Source: Cobetia amphilecti
GTDB taxonomy: Bacteria > Pseudomonadota > Gammaproteobacteria > Pseudomonadales > Halomonadaceae
Length of the DNA stretch: 64,000 nt
Direction: 5' to 3' (one strand)
Assembly (NCBI RefSeq): GCF_030010415.1
Contig: NZ_JASCSA010000006.1
Positions within the stretch are counted from its first letter, which is position 1. Every line of letters begins with the position of its first letter. The notes under the pieces are model-generated. The model saw nothing but the letters and a program-made list of their open reading frames with translations. It ran no database searches and was not told the origin of the DNA. Of the stretch, positions 58,859 to 64,000 are shown piece after piece. A program made the position numbers and the translations under genes.

Positions 58859-58900
58859 TTGATGTTCGACTTTTGCTAAGCTATGTTCACTTTCGAAAAC
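58859..58900 (+). promoter_or_regulatory. glpD promoter with GlpR-like operator sequences
   Basis: TTGATG (58859-58864), a 17-bp spacer and TATGTT (58882-58887) form a plausible promoter. GATGTTCGAC (58861-58870) and TATGTTCACTTTCGAAAAC (58882-58900) resemble GlpR half-sites and overlap it, a layout for repression. glpD starts 75 bp downstream. Confidence 0.6.
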
Positions 58901-58974
58901 CTATTATCGCGCACCTTGCCGGTGCAGACTCATTCGCCCCACCCGGTAGCGCCGGGCACGAGCAGGAGCAGCCC

Positions 58975-60477
58975 ATGTCCCGCGACAACGATGCACTTCT
59001 TGACCTCTTCATCATCGGCGGCGGCATCAATGGCGCCGGTATCGCCAACGATGCCAGCGGCCGTGGCCTGAGCGTGGCCCTGTGCGAGCAGAATGACCTC
59101 GCCAGTGCGACCTCCTCCGCCAGCAGCAAGCTGATCCACGGCGGCCTGCGCTATCTGGAGCACTACGAATTCCGTCTGGTGCGCGAAGCCCTGCAGGAGC
59201 GCGAGGTACTGCTCAAGAAGGCGCCGCATATCATCTGGCCGCTGCGCTTCATCCTGCCGCACCAGCCGCATCTACGTCCGGCGTGGATGATTCGCGCGGG
59301 CCTGTTCCTGTATGACCACATCGGCAAGCGCGAGACCCTGCCAGCCTCCAAGGGCCTCAAGTTCGGCGAGCAGAGCCCGCTGGTCAGCGAGATCAACCAA
59401 GGCTTCGAATACTCGGATTGCTGGGTCGATGATGCTCGTCTGGTCATCACCAATGCGCTGCAGGCGCGCGAGCAAGGCGCCGAGATCATGACGGGCACCC
59501 GCTGTGTCGGCGCCCGTGATGTCGAAGGCCACTGGGAGCTGACGCTTGAAGATGTCAGCAGCGGCGAGACCTTCATCCGCCGCGCACGCACCCTGGTGAA
59601 TGCTGCAGGCCCGTGGGTGGAGTCCTTCATCAAGGGCGCCACCGAGCGCACGCCGCGCTACGGCATCCGCATGATCCAGGGCAGCCACCTGATCGTGCCG
59701 CGCATCAACACCGACGACCGCGCCTTCATCCTGCAGAACAAGGACAAGCGCATCGTCTTCGTGCTGCCCTATCAGGAAGACTTCAGCCTGATCGGCACCA
59801 CTGACGTGCGCTACAAGGGCGACCCCTCCGAGGTGGCCTGCTCCAGCGATGAGACCGACTACATGCTCGAGGTGGTCAACCATCACTTCAAGCGCAAGCT
59901 GAGCCGCGATGACGTGGTCTCGACCTTCTCCGGCGTGCGCCCGCTGTGTGACGACGAGTCGGCAGACCCGTCCGCGATGACGCGTGATTACACCCTGCAT
60001 CTGGATGACAGCGGCGCACCGATGCTGTCCATCTTCGGCGGCAAGATCACCACCTATCGCAAGCTGGCCGAATCGGCACTCGAAGACCTCAAGCCGCTGC
60101 TGCCGAGCATGGGCGAGCCGTGGACCCACGAGAAGGCCCTACCCGGTGGCGATATCGAGAGCCGCGCAGCCTTCACCCGCCAGCTGCAGCGCGACTACCC
60201 GTTCCTCGGCGAAGCACGCGCCCGACGCTTCGCCTCAAGCTACGGCAGCCTGTGCCTGCACTTCCTCGACGGCAAGAAGAGCGAGGCGGAGCTGGGCGAG
60301 GACTTCGGCGCCGGCCTGAGCGCCGCCGAGATCGACTACCTGGTCGAGCACGAATGGGCGCGTGAGGTGCAGGATGTCGTCTGGCGCCGCACCAAGCTGA
60401 CGCTGCGCCTGAGCGATGAGCAGAAGACGCGCATCGGCGACTACCTCAAGGAACGCCTGCTGGCACGCGCCGCCTGA
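58975..60477 (+). CDS. glpD: Aerobic glycerol-3-phosphate dehydrogenase
   Basis: 500-residue FAD enzyme at the inner membrane, oxidising glycerol 3-phosphate to dihydroxyacetone phosphate and feeding electrons to quinone. FAD-binding N-terminus LFIIGGGINGAGIANDASGR; substrate and FAD blocks SSKLIHGGLRYLEHYEFRLV, TLVNAAGPWVESF and FLIGTTDVRY-like SLIGTTDVRYKGDP; SIFGGKITTYRKLAE near the C-terminal domain. The ATG at 58975 has AGGAG 6 nt upstream and gives the usual start. Confidence 0.97.
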   Translation: MSRDNDALLDLFIIGGGINGAGIANDASGRGLSVALCEQNDLASATSSASSKLIHGGLRYLEHYEFRLVREALQEREVLLKKAPHIIWPLRFILPHQPHLRPAWMIRAGLFLYDHIGKRETLPASKGLKFGEQSPLVSEINQGFEYSDCWVDDARLVITNALQAREQGAEIMTGTRCVGARDVEGHWELTLEDVSSGETFIRRARTLVNAAGPWVESFIKGATERTPRYGIRMIQGSHLIVPRINTDDRAFILQNKDKRIVFVLPYQEDFSLIGTTDVRYKGDPSEVACSSDETDYMLEVVNHHFKRKLSRDDVVSTFSGVRPLCDDESADPSAMTRDYTLHLDDSGAPMLSIFGGKITTYRKLAESALEDLKPLLPSMGEPWTHEKALPGGDIESRAAFTRQLQRDYPFLGEARARRFASSYGSLCLHFLDGKKSEAELGEDFGAGLSAAEIDYLVEHEWAREVQDVVWRRTKLTLRLSDEQKTRIGDYLKERLLARAA

Positions 60478-60502
60478 TGAAAACCGGCTGAGCCAGCAGC
60501 GA

Positions 60503-60539
60503 AAAAGCCCGCCCCTCCTTGCCGGATGGGCGGGCTTTT
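60503..60539. terminator. Bidirectional terminator between glpD and fumC
   Basis: AAAAGCCCGCCC / GGGCGGGCTTTT stem with a 13-nt loop between convergent genes. Confidence 0.92.
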
Positions 60540-60580
60540 CGTTCAGGGACAGGCGGGATTTTAGGTCATGTATTGACGAC

Positions 60581-61972
60581 TTACTGGATACCGCCCGCCG
60601 TCAGCTTGGCCGGGTCGAGCAGACGCTCCAGCTCCTCGCGTGACAGCTCAGTCTCTTCCTCGGCCACATCCAGAATCGGACGCCCGGCCTGATAGGCCAC
60701 CTTGGCCACTCGCGCCGCCTCGTTGTAACCGATCACCGGATTGAGCGCCGTGACCAGAATCGGGTTCTTGGCCAGCGGTGCCTCGATGTTGTCCTGACGC
60801 ACGTTGAAGGTGGCAATGGCCTTGTCCGCCAGCAGGCGGCTGACATTGGCACTCAGCGTGATCGAGGACAGCAGATTGTTGGCGATCAGTGGCAGCATGA
60901 CATTGAGCTGGAAGTTGCCGCTCTGCCCGGCGATGCCGATGGTAGCGTCATTGCCCATCACCTGCGCCGCCACCTGGGCGGCCGCCTCGGGAATCACCGG
61001 ATTGACCTTGCCCGGCATGATGGAGCTGCCCGGCTGCAGAGCCTCAAGCTCGATCTCGCCCAGCCCTGCGAGCGGTCCGGAATTCATCCAGCGCAGGTCG
61101 TTGCTGATCTTCATCATCGCCACGGCGTAGGTACGCAGATGGCCGGAGAGCTCGACTGCCGTGTCCTGGGAGGACAGCGCCGCGAAGAAGCTCTCGGCGG
61201 GACGGAAGGCATGACCGGTCTGGTGCGAGAGGCGGTCGGCGATGCGCTCGGCGAATTCCGGATGCGCGTTGATGCCACTGCCGACGGCGGTGCCGCCCTG
61301 GGCGAGGCGCTCGAGGCGCGGCAGCACCTGCTCGATGCGCTCGATGGCCTGCCCGACCTGCGCCTGCCAGGCACCCAGCTCCTGACTCATGCGAATCGGC
61401 ATCGCATCCATCAGGTGAGTGCGACCGGTCTTGACGACGTCGTCCACCTCAGAGGCCTTGCGGGAGATCACCTCATGCAGATGGCGCAGCGCCGGCAACA
61501 GGGTGTCCGAGACAGCGATGACGGCGGACAGATGAATGGCCGTCGGGATGACATCATTGCTCGACTGGCCCATGTTGACGTGGTCGTTGGCGCCGACGGT
61601 CACGTCCTTGTCGCCCAGATGCTGATTGGCAAGCTGCGTCAGCACCTCGTTGACGTTCATGTTGGTCGAGGTGCCGGAACCGGTCTGGAAGACATCGACC
61701 GGGAATTGATCGGCATGTTCGCCGTCGATGATCTGGCGTGCCGCCTTGATGATCGCCTCGGCACGCACGTCATCCAGCAGCTCCAGGTCACGGTTGACCT
61801 CGGCGGCGGCCAGCTTGATACGCGCCACGGCGCGAATGAAGGCAGCAGGCAACGGCTGGCCACTGACGGGGAAGTTGTCGACCGCTCGCTGAGTCTGGGC
61901 ACCATAGAGTGCGCTGGCCGGCACTTCGAGTTCACCCATGCTGTCGCGTTCACGGCGGGTCTGGCTGCTCAT
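60581..61972 (-). CDS. fumC: Fumarate hydratase class II
   Basis: 463-residue iron-independent fumarase of the TCA cycle. Blocks: LYGAQTQRAVDNFPVSG, FQTGSGTSTNMNVNEVL, NDHVNMGQSSNDVIPTAIHL, KTGRTHLMDAMPIRM, GTAVGSGINAHPEF and the superfamily signature GSSIMPGKVNPVIPEA with the catalytic serine. The long in-frame stretch upstream of the ATG at 61970-61972 lacks coding signals and is excluded; GGGAGA 5 nt upstream supports this start. A Fur-box-like site lies upstream, consistent with induction of the iron-free isozyme when iron is scarce. Confidence 0.96.
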   Translation of the reverse strand: MSSQTRRERDSMGELEVPASALYGAQTQRAVDNFPVSGQPLPAAFIRAVARIKLAAAEVNRDLELLDDVRAEAIIKAARQIIDGEHADQFPVDVFQTGSGTSTNMNVNEVLTQLANQHLGDKDVTVGANDHVNMGQSSNDVIPTAIHLSAVIAVSDTLLPALRHLHEVISRKASEVDDVVKTGRTHLMDAMPIRMSQELGAWQAQVGQAIERIEQVLPRLERLAQGGTAVGSGINAHPEFAERIADRLSHQTGHAFRPAESFFAALSSQDTAVELSGHLRTYAVAMMKISNDLRWMNSGPLAGLGEIELEALQPGSSIMPGKVNPVIPEAAAQVAAQVMGNDATIGIAGQSGNFQLNVMLPLIANNLLSSITLSANVSRLLADKAIATFNVRQDNIEAPLAKNPILVTALNPVIGYNEAARVAKVAYQAGRPILDVAEEETELSREELERLLDPAKLTAGGIQ

Positions 61973-62542
61973 GCTTGTCTCCCTGTGCTGTTGCATATGA
62001 CGTCGCACCTGGCTGGCGTCACTGATGGGCGGCTGGCAATAATTGATCAATGACCTGATCGCCAGCTTCGATCCCCTGATGATCACTTGGGGACGTACAG
62101 GATACCAATCAAGCCACTTCATGAGAGTGATTATCAATAACAATCGCCATTTTTCGATCTTTCCCTTTGATGGCGCGCGCTCTGTACGCATCTCTCGTTG
62201 CCTGTTCCTCTTACCTCCCCTCTCTTGCTCGATCTCTCTTGAGCGGGCTCTCATGACCGCCTTCCGGTCTCTGCCCTGAGCGCCATCAGTAGCATTCGCA
62301 GAGCAAGAGCGCAGCGTCACAGTGCGCCGCAAGGGCCTGAAAGCCTCTGGGACGACCTTGAGGGGTCGGTTACACTGTGCAGCGCTTCCACCATGGTCAT
62401 GGCCCCCTTGGCCACGCCTCTTGAATCCTGTCGACGGAATGACCGCGAACCTGATGTCCACCTCTTCGCTGCTGAAACCCGCCGTGTGTGCGGTGCGCAC
62501 CATCCCTCACTTCCTCGTGCCTGCCGGAGGGGAGATCGCATC
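61973..62542. other. Divergent region fumC / FUSC gene
   Basis: 570 bp, AT-richer near fumC, holding the Fur-box-like site and presumably both promoters. No gene is supported; the stretch 62180-62260 is pyrimidine-rich. Confidence 0.5.
62123..62141 (-). promoter_or_regulatory. Candidate Fur box upstream of fumC
   Basis: On the minus strand GTTATTGATAATCACTCTC matches the 19-bp Fur consensus GATAATGATAATCATTATC at 15 positions, including the central TGATAATCA. It is about 150 bp upstream of the fumC start codon. Confidence 0.65.
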
Positions 62543-63892
62543 ATGAAATGGTTCTCGCACAATCCTTACTTCACCTACCTGCACCGCCAGCGCCTGCATA
62601 TCCTGCGCGTGACCGTCGCCCTGACGCTGTGCTTTTCCATCATCGAACTGTTCAGCCTGCCGCACAGTTCCTGGGCGTTGGTCAGCACCGTGATGGTCAT
62701 GGGCAACCTGCCCCACGTCGGCGGTGTCATCGACAAGGGCTGGCAACGTCTGGTCGGCACCCTGCTTGGTGGCCTGTGGGGCCTGATCCTGATTCTGGTC
62801 GCCGAGCCTCTGCCGGGCGTGGTGCCCTTCTGGAGCATCGTCGGCATCGCCCTGGCGCTGAATGCCACCTTCAGCAATCGCTATGGCTACAGCTCGCTGC
62901 TGTTCTGCGTCACGCTGCTGATGGTGATCGGGGATGGCAATCATGATCTCGGCATCGGGCTATGGCGCGTTTTCAATGTGGTGCTGGGCACCCTGATCAG
63001 CATCGTGGTCAGCATGGTGCTGCTGCCCCAGAAGGCGACGGATGTCTTCCGTTTCCTGCTGGCCGACAACCTCGACAAGCTGGCACGCCTCTACCACGGT
63101 CATACCAAGGCCGAGCGTGAGGGCGTCAATGAGGGTCTCGCGCTGGTGCGTGCCACCTCGGCGCAGCTGGTCAAGCAGCGCGGGCTGGTCGATGCCGTCG
63201 CTCAGGAAGGCCGTATCAATCGTGCCGACATCGAGGAAATCCTGTCCTTCGAGCGCCGCATGATCTCGACCATCGAACTGCTGCAGGAAACCCACTGGAA
63301 CACCCGCGAGGGGCATGAATTCATCGAGGGGCTGGATGGCCTGCGCGATGCCCAGCATCGTCTGGCCCGCGCCCTTGGCACCCTGGCCTTTCAGGTGCGC
63401 ACCGGCCAGAGCATCGAACTGACGGTGACGCCCTTTGACCTGCAACGCTATGCCGATGTCCGCAATGTCGAGAGCCGCAACGGCCGCGCGCTGTTCAGCC
63501 CGGCAGGCTACCTGTGGCTCAACCGCGAGCTGGCACGCCTGACCGAAGCGCTGGGCGAGCGCCTGGCCTTGCTGGAGCGGCTGCCGAGCCAGCGCCTGCA
63601 ACGCCGACTGCCGGGCCATGGCCTGATCAGTGATGCACGCCGCCTGTTCCTGCCGGAAGACCCGACACCGGGCGATACGGCAGCCCCCACCAGGCGCGAA
63701 AACAACGCTGGCGAGCAACACTCATCGGTCAGCGAAGCACCGGCCAGCAAAGCGACGGCCAATAATGAGACGACCAGCAAAGCGCCGGCGAGTGATGACA
63801 GCATCAATGACAACAGCAGCGATGAGCCAGACCGCCACGACAGGCACCAGCCGGACTCGGCCGGCAATGAGACTGCCAGGAAAGACACATGA
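62543..63892 (+). CDS. FUSC-family inner membrane protein
   Basis: 449-residue membrane protein of the fusaric-acid-resistance/aromatic acid exporter superfamily (YccS/AaeB-like). Five to six hydrophobic helices lie within residues 18-175, including RVTVALTLCFSIIELFSLP and WRVFNVVLGTLISIVVSMVL with the conserved RVFNVVLGT segment. A cytoplasmic helical domain follows to about residue 385, then a polar Ser/Asn/Asp-rich tail of about 65 residues. The ATG at 62543 has GGAG further upstream than ideal. The substrate is unknown. Its stop overlaps the next start by 4 nt. Confidence 0.85.
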   Translation: MKWFSHNPYFTYLHRQRLHILRVTVALTLCFSIIELFSLPHSSWALVSTVMVMGNLPHVGGVIDKGWQRLVGTLLGGLWGLILILVAEPLPGVVPFWSIVGIALALNATFSNRYGYSSLLFCVTLLMVIGDGNHDLGIGLWRVFNVVLGTLISIVVSMVLLPQKATDVFRFLLADNLDKLARLYHGHTKAEREGVNEGLALVRATSAQLVKQRGLVDAVAQEGRINRADIEEILSFERRMISTIELLQETHWNTREGHEFIEGLDGLRDAQHRLARALGTLAFQVRTGQSIELTVTPFDLQRYADVRNVESRNGRALFSPAGYLWLNRELARLTEALGERLALLERLPSQRLQRRLPGHGLISDARRLFLPEDPTPGDTAAPTRRENNAGEQHSSVSEAPASKATANNETTSKAPASDDSINDNSSDEPDRHDRHQPDSAGNETARKDT

Positions 63893-64000
63893 ACTCAGTA
63901 TCCGGAGTGACTCCCGCAAGCCAGCATGACGTGCTGATCGTCGGTGGCGGCGCGGCAGGTTTGACCCTGGCACTCAGCCTCGCCAATCGCCTGCCAGCCG
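63889..64000 (+). CDS. FAD-dependent oxygenase, possibly UbiH/VisC-like (partial)
   Basis: Only the first 37 residues are inside the window. They contain the Rossmann dinucleotide motif DVLIVGGGAAGLTLALSLAN. This placement and spacing fit the UbiH/VisC/UbiF group of ubiquinone hydroxylases, but other FAD oxidoreductases begin similarly. The start overlaps the FUSC gene stop (ATGA), so the two are translationally coupled. Confidence 0.7.
   Translation, partial: MNSVSGVTPASQHDVLIVGGGAAGLTLALSLANRLPA

Noticed and set aside
61973..62503. 177-codon N-terminal extension of fumC
   Set aside because: The extension lacks similarity to fumarases, contains the Fur-box region, and a good ribosome site precedes the internal ATG that matches the family start.

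Overview
The window is GC-rich, gene-dense chromosomal DNA from a gammaproteobacterium. The gene set (an MvaT-type H-NS protein, a tungstate/molybdenum-cofactor block, a glp regulon, fRMsr beside MetNIQ, RNase J, YajQ/CvfB/YeaC) suggests a marine or halophilic member of the Halomonadaceae (Halomonas/Cobetia type). That assignment is inference from protein resemblance, not a database match. I see no prophage, transposase, CRISPR array or rRNA.

Layout. 1-10.0 kb (mostly minus strand): a truncated glycerate kinase with a Ser/Ala repeat tail, CvfB, YajQ, a GNAT acetyltransferase facing a RimK-like ATP-grasp ligase, a DUF2797 protein, YeaC, a GlpG-like rhomboid, a PPP phosphatase and NAD kinase. 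10.3-21.4 kb: an ECF sigma/anti-sigma pair, mvaT, bioA behind a candidate BirA operator, yrbL, a Na+/H+ antiporter-like carrier, dinB behind a candidate LexA box, purU, an RNase J-type nuclease and a short H-NS-like protein with an AT-hook-like tail. 21.7-30.3 kb (all minus): tupA-tupB-tupC, mobA, mobB, moeA, a MoaC-MoaD fusion, moaE and moaA, which together cover oxyanion uptake and cofactor assembly. A sigma-54 activator and its sensor kinase (30.9-34.8 kb) diverge from tupA, followed by an XRE/cupin regulator.

35.7-43.7 kb (minus): a glycosyltransferase, uraA and upp, then a glycan island with two sulfotransferases, a second GT4 glycosyltransferase, a polysaccharide pyruvyltransferase-like protein and a GT25 enzyme; the 41.4-43.7 kb part is clearly AT-richer. 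43.7-47.9 kb: purine permease-apt-gpt-ung, preceded by riboflavin synthase. 48.3-52.0 kb: a promoter, a terminator-containing leader, metN-metI-metQ and free methionine-(R)-sulfoxide reductase, then an HSL-type esterase. 53.3-53.6 kb: three identical tRNA-Val(GAC) genes.

53.9-60.5 kb is the glycerol regulon: glpK followed by two tandem aquaglyceroporins on one strand, glpR and glpD on the other, with GlpR-like operator sequences in both control regions. The distal aquaglyceroporin has Cys in place of the selectivity-filter Arg after the second NPA motif. 60.6-64 kb: fumC with a good Fur-box match upstream, a FUSC-type membrane protein, and the start of an FAD-dependent oxygenase cut by the window edge.

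The observations most worth checking are the MoaC-MoaD fusion, the metNIQ leader with its 14-bp arms on either side of an intrinsic terminator, the altered aquaglyceroporin filter, the two-component system paired with tungstate uptake, and the sulfated-glycan island. None of these clearly amounts to a wholly new system.
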